From positions 1 through 64,000 of the forward strand of contig JAAEQB010000076.1 in NCBI GenBank assembly GCA_024231975.1: DNA of 64,000 nt, written 5' to 3'. The DNA comes from Allobosea sp. (GTDB lineage Bacteria; Pseudomonadota; Alphaproteobacteria; Rhizobiales; Beijerinckiaceae). The notes below the pieces were generated by a model. The model saw only the letters and a program-made list of their open reading frames with translations, was not told the origin of the DNA and made no database searches. Made by a program: the position numbers and the translations under genes. Numbering within the stretch: the first letter of the stretch is position 1; each line of letters begins with the position of its first letter. Of the stretch, positions 1 through 7,040 are shown piece after piece.

Positions 1-3000
1 CGCGATCGCGATGAAGCCCTGGTTGCGCGTCTGCGCGATGTAGGTCCCGCCGGAGCTGCTGCTACCGCTCGTATCGCCGCCGGAGCTGCCGCCCCCGCTC
101 GTGCCGCCACCAGTGCCCGGTCCGAAGGAAGTGTCGTTGCGGGTCATCGTTAGCGTGACGCTCGTGCCTCCATAACTCAGCGACGGCGTCAGGAAGGCGA
201 GGTTCGAGGAGACGCTCGTGAAGGTTCCGCTGACCCCGCCGGAGGCGGTCAGGATCGTGTAGCTCGTCGAGGCCGCGTAATTGCCGTTCTCGGCCAGGAC
301 CTGCACCGTGCCGCCGGTGATGCTGGCACTGCCCGACGCCACGATCCTGTCGCTCTGGCCGGCCGCGTTGACCTCGACCTGATAGGTCGAGCCCGAGGCG
401 AACGAGACATTGCCGGAGACGGTCAGTGTGCCGATCGAGTTGCCCGGCGCGATTGTCGCGCCCGACTGCACAGTAACCCCACCGATCGTGCCGGAGCCGC
501 CAAGCGTGCCGCCATCGAGCGTGACGCTGCTCGCCAGCGAGCCGTTGACCACGAGCTTGCCGCCGGAGACCCTGGTCACACCGGTATAGGTGTTGGTCCC
601 AGCCAGCGTCAGCGTGCCGGTGCCGGTCTTGTCGAGTCCGCCATTGCCGCTGATCGACCCCGAAAACGTCGTCGACGCATTGCTGCTGCCGGCCTTCAAA
701 GTCGTGCCCGTGCCGATCCGGATCGAGCCGGCGCCGGCGATCGATCCAGCGGTGACAGCGCCGAGCCCATCGCTGATTTGCAGCGTCGTACCTGAAGCGA
801 CCTTGTAATCGGAGCCGGCCGACATCGCCCTTGCACCGTCGATCTGGAGCGTCCCCGCTTCGATCGTGGTCGCGCCGGAATAGGTGTTGGCGCCGGTCAG
901 GGTGAGCGTGCCGGCGCCGGTCTTGGTCAGGCCGCCCGTGCCGCTGATGGCTCCGTTGAAGCTGATCGCATTGCTGCGATTGAAGACGAGCTGGCCATGA
1001 TTGACGACGTTGCCAAGGATCGAGCCGGTCGTGCCACCATTGCCGATCTGAAGTGTTCCGCCCGAGATCGTCGTGCCGCCGGTATAGGTGTTGGTTCCGG
1101 TCAGGATCAGCGTGCCGGCACCGGCCTTGGTGAGCGAGGTGCCGTTCCAGCCGGTCGCAGGGTTCGCCGCCTGATCGGCCATCGCCGCCCCGACCGTGAA
1201 GCTGTCGGTCGCGTTGGTCAGCGTGAAGGTGCCATGGGCGAGATTGTTGCCGGCGTACCAGGCCAGGCCATAGCTGGCGAGATATTGCCGGCCGTCGGCC
1301 GATTTGCGGGTGGAGACGGTGAGATAGTCCACCGTGCCGCTGAAGCCACCGACGCTGATGCTGGCGAAGTCGCCGCTGATGCCGGAGGTGGTGTCGATCA
1401 GCACCAGGTCGAGCTGGCTCGCGTCGCTGATGCCGCTGATATTGAAGGTGACGCCGTTGCCGATCGTGATGCCGTTGGCGGAGAGCGCCGGGCTGCCCGT
1501 GCCGGCGGCGATGGACAGCGTGGTGCTGTCGCCGAAGGTGACGGTCTGCGCAACGGTCAGGGTCGTCGGCGCCTGGATCGCCAGCGTGCCGCCGGTGACG
1601 TTGATGCTGCCGGCCAGGTTGATGCCGCCGGCCGATATGCCATTGCCGAACTGGAGCGTGCCGGCCGAGATCGTCGTGCTGCCGGTATAGCTCTTGGCGC
1701 CGGTCAGGGTCAGCGTGCCCGTGCCGGTCTTGACCAGCGAGCCGCCGGCGCCGGAGATGTCGCCGCTCACCTCGGTCGAGAGGTTGTTCGAGCCCACCGT
1801 CAGCTCATTGGCGCCGAGGACGTAGTTGCCGGCGCCCGCGATCGATCCCGCGCTCAGCTTGCCATCGCCATTCGGGCCGGTGCTGCCCGAGAAATCGACG
1901 GTTCCACCAGCATTGTTGACAACGGTGGCATCGCCGGCCGTGCTGTTGTTCAGGAATTGCAGCGTGCCGGCGTTGGTGATGGCTGCATTGGCCGCCGTGC
2001 TGGTGCCGTAGAAGTACAGATTGCTGTTGTTGGTGATGCTGGCGCTGCCCGCCGTGCTGGCGTTGTTAAAGCTCAGGTAGCCACTGTTGGTGATGGCGGC
2101 ATTGCCCGCTGTGCTGGTGTCGTAGAAGTACACATTGTGGCTGTTGGTGATGGTGGCGCTGCCCGCCGTGCTGGCGTCGAAGAAGACAAGGGCGTCGTTG
2201 TTGATGATGGCGGCGCTGCTCGCCGTGCTGGTGCCGTAGAATCGCAGGCTGCCGCCGTTGGTGATGGCGGCATCGCCTGCCGTGCTGGCGCTGGTGAAAT
2301 TTAGATCTCTGCCGCTGTTGTTGGTGATGGTGGCGCTGCCGGCTGTGCTGTTGGCGTAGAATTGCAGAGTGCCGTTGTTGGCGATGGAAGCATTGCCCGC
2401 CGTGCTGGTTGCGGAGAACGACATGCTCCCGTTGTTGGTGATGACAGCACTGCCTGCCGTACCGTTGCTAGAGAAGGTAAGAATTCCAGCGGAATTGTTT
2501 GTGACGGTGGCGCTGCCGGCGGTGCTGTTGCCGTTGAAAGACAATCCATAATTGTTGACGATGGTGGCGCTGCCCGCAGTGCTATTGCCTGCGAAATCCA
2601 TGCTGTAGGTGTTCGTGATGGTGGCGCTGCCGGCGGTGCTGGCGTCGGTGAACTGCCAGGAGCCGTGGTTGATGATGGTGGCGCTGCCCGCCGTGCTGGT
2701 GCCGAAGAACTGCGTCAGGCCATAGCCGGTATTGGTGAAGCTGCTCGTGCCGGCGCTGCTGGTCCCGCGGAAATATATGCGCCCATCATTCGAGATCGTC
2801 GTGATGCCGCTCGTGTCGGCGTTGACGATATTGAATGTCGTGCCATTGCCGACGGCGACTGTTCCCAGAATGGTGCCGCTGCTGCCGGCCGTGCCAAGCT
2901 GCAACGTTCCGCCGGAGATCGTCGTACCGCCGCTATAGGTATTGCTTCCCGATAAGGTCAGCGTGCCCGTGCCCGTCTTGACCAGCGAGCCGCTGCCGGA

Positions 3001-3972
3001 GATGACGCCGCTCACCTCGGTCGAGAGGTTGTTCGAGCCGACCGTGAACTGCTTGGCGCCGATGACATAGTTGCCGGCGCCCTCGATCGAGCCGGCCGTC
3101 ATCGCGGCCAATCCCGTGGGATCCGAGATATCCACAGTGCCGCCGGCCTGGGTGATGAGGCGCGCCCCGGCGCTGCTGCCCGCGGCGATGAACTGGGTCG
3201 TCGCACCGGCGGCCGTCGTGATCGTCGCCGAGCCAGCCGTGCTGAAGCCGCGGAAGATCAGGCTGCTCTCATTGGCGATGGTCGCGCTGTCGGCCGAGCT
3301 GCTGTCATAGAAGATCAGGCTGTTCTTGTTGGTGATGGTGGCGCTGCCGGCCTTGCTCGTGTCGTAGAAGCTCAGGCTGGCATTGTTGGTGATGGTCGCG
3401 TTTCCAGCCGTGCTCGACGTATGGAAATTGATCAGGCCGGCACCATTGTTGACGATCGTCGCGCTGCCGGCCGTGCTGTTGTCAAAGAACAGCAGGTTCG
3501 CCGTGTTGGTGATGGTGGCGTTGCCTGCCGAGCTGGTGTCGTAGAACTCCGTGAAGAAGCTGTTCGTGATCGAGGCGCTGCCCGCGGAACTGGCGTTACG
3601 GAAATAGAGCTCGCCGCTGTTGCTGATGGTCGCGCTGCCGCCGTTGACGACGATACCTGCGCCGGTGAACTCGATTGTTCGGCTGTTGCTGAAGCTGTAG
3701 TTCAAGGCATTGGTGTTGAACGTCCACCCGCCGATGGTCACATTGTTCGCGAACGACAGGTTCGTGATCGTCGACGTGCCGAAGAAGGCGGTGCCGGTCG
3801 GCCGCACTCCGTTGTCCCAGTTCAGGCCGGCATTGAAATTGGTCGAGATCGGCGCCGTGTGCCAGGTCGCGTTCTGCTGCGCGTGAGCGGGCGCGACGAG
3901 CGCCGTGCCGGCGAGCAGCGCCAGCCGCAGGGCAAATCTGCCCCATCCTCCGTCGAAAAGCGGTATAGCCAC
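1..3972 (-). CDS. Autotransporter passenger protein, C-terminus cut by window edge
   Basis: An open frame of 1324 codons runs from a GTG at 3972 off the left edge. No ATG lies between that GTG and the in-frame stop upstream, so GTG is the best start. Residues 1-31 form a signal peptide ending AHA before QQ. The passenger holds two arrays of 19-21-residue repeats (about residues 107-268 and 395-692) built on a core like TAGSATITNN. It also has five autotransporter-associated beta-strand repeats of the type KTGTGTLTLSGSNTYSGGTT, near 2990-2895, 1745-1640, 1140-1045, 940-850 and 645-550. A Gly/Ser linker and the pre-barrel motif AQTRNQ lie at the edge. The family passes the passenger to the cell surface through a C-terminal beta-barrel (type V secretion). 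The barrel itself is outside the window, so it is inferred. The ligand is unknown. Adhesin-like surface function is likely but not shown. Confidence 0.88.
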   Translation of the reverse strand, partial: MAIPLFDGGWGRFALRLALLAGTALVAPAHAQQNATWHTAPISTNFNAGLNWDNGVRPTGTAFFGTSTITNLSFANNVTIGGWTFNTNALNYSFSNSRTIEFTGAGIVVNGGSATISNSGELYFRNASSAGSASITNSFFTEFYDTSSAGNATITNTANLLFFDNSTAGSATIVNNGAGLINFHTSSTAGNATITNNASLSFYDTSKAGSATITNKNSLIFYDSSSADSATIANESSLIFRGFSTAGSATITTAAGATTQFIAAGSSAGARLITQAGGTVDISDPTGLAAMTAGSIEGAGNYVIGAKQFTVGSNNLSTEVSGVISGSGSLVKTGTGTLTLSGSNTYSGGTTISGGTLQLGTAGSSGTILGTVAVGNGTTFNIVNADTSGITTISNDGRIYFRGTSSAGTSSFTNTGYGLTQFFGTSTAGSATIINHGSWQFTDASTAGSATITNTYSMDFAGNSTAGSATIVNNYGLSFNGNSTAGSATVTNNSAGILTFSSNGTAGSAVITNNGSMSFSATSTAGNASIANNGTLQFYANSTAGSATITNNSGRDLNFTSASTAGDAAITNGGSLRFYGTSTASSAAIINNDALVFFDASTAGSATITNSHNVYFYDTSTAGNAAITNSGYLSFNNASTAGSASITNNSNLYFYGTSTAANAAITNAGTLQFLNNSTAGDATVVNNAGGTVDFSGSTGPNGDGKLSAGSIAGAGNYVLGANELTVGSNNLSTEVSGDISGAGGSLVKTGTGTLTLTGAKSYTGSTTISAGTLQFGNGISAGGINLAGSINVTGGTLAIQAPTTLTVAQTVTFGDSTTLSIAAGTGSPALSANGITIGNGVTFNISGISDASQLDLVLIDTTSGISGDFASISVGGFSGTVDYLTVSTRKSADGRQYLASYGLAWYAGNNLAHGTFTLTNATDSFTVGAAMADQAANPATGWNGTSLTKAGAGTLILTGTNTYTGGTTISGGTLQIGNGGTTGSILGNVVNHGQLVFNRSNAISFNGAISGTGGLTKTGAGTLTLTGANTYSGATTIEAGTLQIDGARAMSAGSDYKVASGTTLQISDGLGAVTAGSIAGAGSIRIGTGTTLKAGSSNASTTFSGSISGNGGLDKTGTGTLTLAGTNTYTGVTRVSGGKLVVNGSLASSVTLDGGTLGGSGTIGGVTVQSGATIAPGNSIGTLTVSGNVSFASGSTYQVEVNAAGQSDRIVASGSASITGGTVQVLAENGNYAASTSYTILTASGGVSGTFTSVSSNLAFLTPSLSYGGTSVTLTMTRNDTSFGPGTGGGTSGGGSSGGDTSGSSSSGGTYIAQTRNQGFIAIA
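1900..2790 (-). repeat. Coding tandem repeat array B of the autotransporter, 15 units
   Basis: About 15 consecutive units of 57-63 bp encode variants of TAGSATITNN followed by a short beta-like stretch such as LxFYxTS. The units are diverged from each other at the DNA level but keep the protein core, so the array is old and under protein-level selection rather than freshly expanded. Confidence 0.85.
3170..3660 (-). repeat. Coding tandem repeat array A of the autotransporter, 8 units
   Basis: About eight units share the same 19-21-residue pattern as array B, with the core SAGNATITN and an aromatic pair near the unit end. The two arrays are separated by roughly 380 bp that encode one autotransporter-associated beta-strand repeat. 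Confidence 0.82.
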
Positions 3973-4133
3973 GTCTTGCCCCCGGCCGCTGCAGAAGGCT
4001 GAGGCCAGGGCAGCGGCAAGGCAATGAACAGCCGTTCACAACCCGGCAAAACGATCCAGTGTGACCGATTTGCCGCGGGGCGCTGCGATCGCCGCGAAAA
4101 GCGGTCGCGGCCGAGGGCAGGGCGGCTCGCCGC

Positions 4134-4583
4134 TCAACCCAGTGGCTGGCGGTAGACGATGAAGCCGGATTTCTGCGCGACCTTGTCGTAGAGTTCCTGC
4201 GCCTGCAGATTGCTCTCATGGGTCTGCCAGTAGACGCGGAAGAGGCCTTGCTTTTCTGCCATCTGCCGGACGGCCTCGATCAGCTTGCGGCCGACGCCAT
4301 GGCCGCGCGCCGCCTCGCTGGTGAAGAGATCCTGCAGATAGCAGATCTCCTTCGGGCTCCAGGTCGTGCGGTGAAGCACATAGTTGACGATGCCGATCGC
4401 CTCGCCGTCGCGCTCGGCGATGAAGCCGCCCATCGGCTCCTGGCCGCCGGTCAGGCGCGCGAAGGTGGTGTCCGTCGTCTCCGGCGTCAGTGAGGCCTTG
4501 TAGAAGGTGAGGTAGCCTTGCCAGAGCGGCTCCCAGGCGGCGCGATCATTGGCCGTGAGCGGGCGGATGCTGATCTCTGACAT
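4134..4583 (-). CDS. GNAT family N-acetyltransferase
   Basis: This 149-residue protein is a single GNAT domain. Its acetyl-CoA binding loop (motif A) reads RGHGVGRKLIEAV, preceded by the beta strand ICYLQDLFTSEAARG. A typical GNAT C-terminus follows, with Y and F residues in ELYDKVAQKSGFIVY. The family moves an acetyl group from acetyl-CoA to an amine. The substrate cannot be read from the sequence. The ATG at 4583 is followed directly by the first strand (ISIRPLT), so the start is sound. It stands alone between the autotransporter and the peroxiredoxin, all on the same strand. Confidence 0.9.
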   Translation of the reverse strand: MSEISIRPLTANDRAAWEPLWQGYLTFYKASLTPETTDTTFARLTGGQEPMGGFIAERDGEAIGIVNYVLHRTTWSPKEICYLQDLFTSEAARGHGVGRKLIEAVRQMAEKQGLFRVYWQTHESNLQAQELYDKVAQKSGFIVYRQPLG

Positions 4584-4683
4584 AGCGTAGCGTCTCCTCG
4601 ATTTTTCGGGAGGCTAGCGGCGGTCGTCAGCGCTGTCTCATGACAAGCACAGATCGGATCGATCGGATTTCGTGCTGGACATG

Positions 4684-4711
4684 AAAAAGCCCGCGCCGAA
4701 GGCGCGGGCTT
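4684..4711 (-). terminator. Rho-independent terminator after the peroxiredoxin gene
   Basis: An 11-bp perfect stem (4687-4697 with 4701-4711, loop GAA) is followed on the minus strand by a run of T (4688-4684). It lies 23 bases beyond the peroxiredoxin stop codon. Confidence 0.88.
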
Positions 4712-4733
4712 GAAAACCGTGTGGTCTTGCAGC

Positions 4734-5219
4734 TCAGAGCTGGTTCAGCATCGCTTCGGCGCCGGAGACGTCGGCCTTGCCCGGCGCGTCCTCGACATTG
4801 AGCGCGGTGACCACGCCGTCCTCGACGACCATCGAATAGCGCTGCGAGCGGGTGCCGAGGCCGAAGCCCGAGCCGTCCATCGACAGGCCGATCTCCTTGG
4901 CGAAGTCGGCATTGCCGTCGGAGAGGAAGGTGATGATGCCGGCGCCGCCGGTCGCCTTGGACCAGGCGTCCATGACGAAGACGTCGTTGACGCCGGTGAC
5001 GAAGATCTCCTCGACGCCCTTGGCCTTGATCTCTGCCGCCTTGTTCACATAGCCCGGCAGATGGTTCTTGTGGCAGGTCGGCGTGAAGGCGCCCGGCACG
5101 GCGAAGAGCACGATCTTGCGGCCCTTGAACAGGTCGTCCGTGGTCTTGGCAGCCGGCCCGTCGGCCGTCATCACGCGAAACGTCGCCTGCGGAAGCTTGT
5201 CACCGACCTTGATCGCCAT
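4734..5219 (-). CDS. Peroxiredoxin, Prx5 type with a single cysteine
   Basis: The 161-residue protein matches the Prx5/redoxin family, which reduces hydrogen peroxide and organic peroxides. The peroxidatic site is PGAFTPTC with Cys49. It is the only cysteine in the protein, so this is a 1-Cys enzyme that needs an outside reductant such as glutathione or glutaredoxin (family knowledge). The TRSQRYSMVVEDG segment carries the conserved arginine of the site. ATG at 5219 has a good ribosome binding site (AGGAG) upstream. A longer reading to 5444 is possible only by overlapping the neighbouring DsbD-like gene and adds no conserved sequence. It ends at a clear terminator. The DsbD-like gene upstream is also a thiol-redox protein. 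Confidence 0.93.
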   Translation of the reverse strand: MAIKVGDKLPQATFRVMTADGPAAKTTDDLFKGRKIVLFAVPGAFTPTCHKNHLPGYVNKAAEIKAKGVEEIFVTGVNDVFVMDAWSKATGGAGIITFLSDGNADFAKEIGLSMDGSGFGLGTRSQRYSMVVEDGVVTALNVEDAPGKADVSGAEAMLNQL

Positions 5220-5263
5220 GTCCGTATCTCCTGCATGCGGCAGCGCGCCGCTCGCGGGCAGGG

Positions 5264-6103
5264 TTACGGCTTCGCGCTGCCGATGTCGAGTTCGAGCCGC
5301 GTCTCGACCGATTGCGGCTTTCCGCGCACGGTGATGATAAGGGGGGTGGGGCCGGTCGCGCCCTTGGGGCGTTCGACGATTTTGAGCTTCGCGGCGACGG
5401 TGCCGTCCGGCTGAGGCATCAGCATCGGCCGGCCGAAGGACCACATGCCGGCGCCCTCGACGAAGACATCGTCGACCGAGCCGCCCTCGGGCGCCTTCAG
5501 CAGGAGCTTCACCGCGGAGTCGCTGTGCGTGACCTCGAGGATCGACAGGCGGTCGTCAGCTGCGCCCAGCTTGACCGCATGCGGAATCCGCGCCTCGAAC
5601 TGCTCGAGCCGGGGAGAGGTCACCGAGGTGACGCCCGGCTCCAGCCAGAGCCGCGCCTCACCCTTGGCGGGAACGCAGATCTTGTCGCAGACCGCATAGT
5701 CGAGCTTCAGCACGACGGTGACCGGCCGCGCCGGGTCGATCGGCTGGACCGAGACCGGCACCACCACCTCGCCGACATAGCCGATGCCGGAGCCGGCGCC
5801 GTCCTCGAAGCGCTCCGGGGTCGGCCAGCGCACGTCGAGCCCGCCGACATTCTCCGAGCCGCTCCAGTCGAAGACCGGCGGCACGCCGGCATCGCCGGGG
5901 CTGCGCCAATAGGTCTTGAAGCCCTGCGCCATCGTGATCTCGACGCCGACACGCTGCTTGCCCGACGGGGCGGTCGCGCCGGCGATCAGGCGCATCGACG
6001 AGTAGGCCGCCTTCGACCACGGCGAAACCGCGGCGTCCTGGGCGGAAGCCGGAGTGCCGAGCGCCAGCGCGGCGAGGAGAGAAAGGGCCGTGATCGTTTT
6101 CAC
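5264..6103 (-). CDS. DsbD-alpha-domain periplasmic thiol-disulfide protein
   Basis: A 279-residue secreted protein with a GTG start at 6103. The signal peptide VKTITALSLLAALALGTPASA begins right at that GTG, which is why I prefer it over a longer frame to 6172. The body resembles the N-terminal (alpha) domain of DsbD, with the conserved core YAVCDKICVPAKGEA containing the paired cysteines. The strand GFKTYWRSPGDAGVPP is typical of the family. In DsbD this domain carries electrons from the membrane part to periplasmic partners. Here the membrane and thioredoxin domains are absent, so it must work with a separate partner, not identified here. It is divergent from yqgE, which sits 206 bp away. 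Confidence 0.85.
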   Translation of the reverse strand: MKTITALSLLAALALGTPASAQDAAVSPWSKAAYSSMRLIAGATAPSGKQRVGVEITMAQGFKTYWRSPGDAGVPPVFDWSGSENVGGLDVRWPTPERFEDGAGSGIGYVGEVVVPVSVQPIDPARPVTVVLKLDYAVCDKICVPAKGEARLWLEPGVTSVTSPRLEQFEARIPHAVKLGAADDRLSILEVTHSDSAVKLLLKAPEGGSVDDVFVEGAGMWSFGRPMLMPQPDGTVAAKLKIVERPKGATGPTPLIITVRGKPQSVETRLELDIGSAKP

Positions 6104-6309
6104 GTGGTCTGATTTAGGCGATCCAGCCGAGATTTGCGAGGACGATGGTGGTGCTGTGATGCAGCCAAGCATGGCCAGCTTTGCGCCAGCATTGCGGCGG
6201 AGGCCTGACCGGCATCGCGGAGAGCAGTCCGGCTAAGCCTGAATATCCTCCGCTCGCCCGCGAGCCAAAAATGTTCCCACTCCGACCGAACATGTCTTAG
6301 CATGGGGTC

Positions 6310-6921
6310 ATGAATCTCGGATCGAACCAGCGCATCAGCGGCCGCAGCTATCTCGACGGGCAGTGCCTGATCGCCATGCCGGGCATGAGCGACCAGCGCT
6401 TCGCCCGCAGCGTCGTCTATCTCTGCGCCCATTCCGAGGACGGCGCGATGGGCATCATCGTCAACAAGCCGGCGGCCGACACGCATTTTTCCGAATTGCT
6501 CGTCCAGCTCGACGTGATCCCGCCCGACCAGGCGATCCGCCTGCCGAGCCAGGCGGAGAGGATGAAGGTGCTGCGCGGCGGACCGGTCGAGACCAAGCGC
6601 GGCTTCGTCCTGCACAGCGCCGATTTCTTCCTGGAATCGGCGACGCTGCCGATCGATGACGGCATCTGCCTGACCGCGACGCTCGATATCCTGCGTGCCA
6701 TCGCCGTCGGCACCGGGCCAGAGAACGCGGTTCTGGCGCTCGGCTACGCCGGCTGGGGCGCTGGGCAGCTCGAATCCGAGATCCAGTCCAATGGCTGGCT
6801 GCATTGCGCCGCCGACCAGGCGCTGCTTTTCGACGACGCACTCGACACCAAATACGCCCGCGCACTCAGCAAGCTCGGCATCGACCAGGCCTTCCTGTCG
6901 AAGGACGCCGGGCACGCGTGA
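6310..6921 (+). CDS. YqgE/AlgH family protein
   Basis: 203 residues covering the whole YqgE/AlgH (UPF0301) fold. It opens with LDGQCLIAMPGMSDQRFARS and keeps the family signatures GAMGIIVNKP, LRGGPV and GYAGWGAGQLE. No enzymatic role is established for the family. It is linked to alginate regulation in Pseudomonas by name only. ATG 6310 is chosen because the conserved domain begins about 15 residues later. It is divergent from the DsbD-alpha gene, a pairing I recall as common in Hyphomicrobiales. A RIME-like repeat follows directly. Confidence 0.93.
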   Translation: MNLGSNQRISGRSYLDGQCLIAMPGMSDQRFARSVVYLCAHSEDGAMGIIVNKPAADTHFSELLVQLDVIPPDQAIRLPSQAERMKVLRGGPVETKRGFVLHSADFFLESATLPIDDGICLTATLDILRAIAVGTGPENAVLALGYAGWGAGQLESEIQSNGWLHCAADQALLFDDALDTKYARALSKLGIDQAFLSKDAGHA

Positions 6922-6924
6922 AGC

Positions 6925-7034
6925 ACGTCATGCTCGGGCTTCCCCCGAGCATCGCAGGCCGAATGAGACTCCGATAAGTGCCTTCTTCGTCCCGAGATTC
7001 TTGGGCCGCACTCCGCTCAGCCCGAGAATGACGG
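6925..7034 (+). repeat. RIME-like palindromic intergenic repeat, copy 1
   Basis: A pair of inverted stems: CGTCATGCTCGGG with CCCGAGCAT at the left, and CCGAGATTCTTGGG with CCCGAGAATGACG at the right. It fills the gap between yqgE and the EAL gene. The same design recurs at 23586-23680 (inverted) and 62807-62913. Confidence 0.8.
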
Positions 7035-7040
7035 CGCGGC

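Noticed and set aside
997..2304. 435-residue plus-strand frame rich in G, A, R and V
   Set aside because: It is the antisense of the repeat region of the autotransporter; it has no domain and its apparent repeats mirror the coding repeats.
1900..3660. Regular 60-base repeats suggestive of a CRISPR array
   Set aside because: Units are diverged, have no unique spacers and lie inside one open frame that gives a regular protein repeat.
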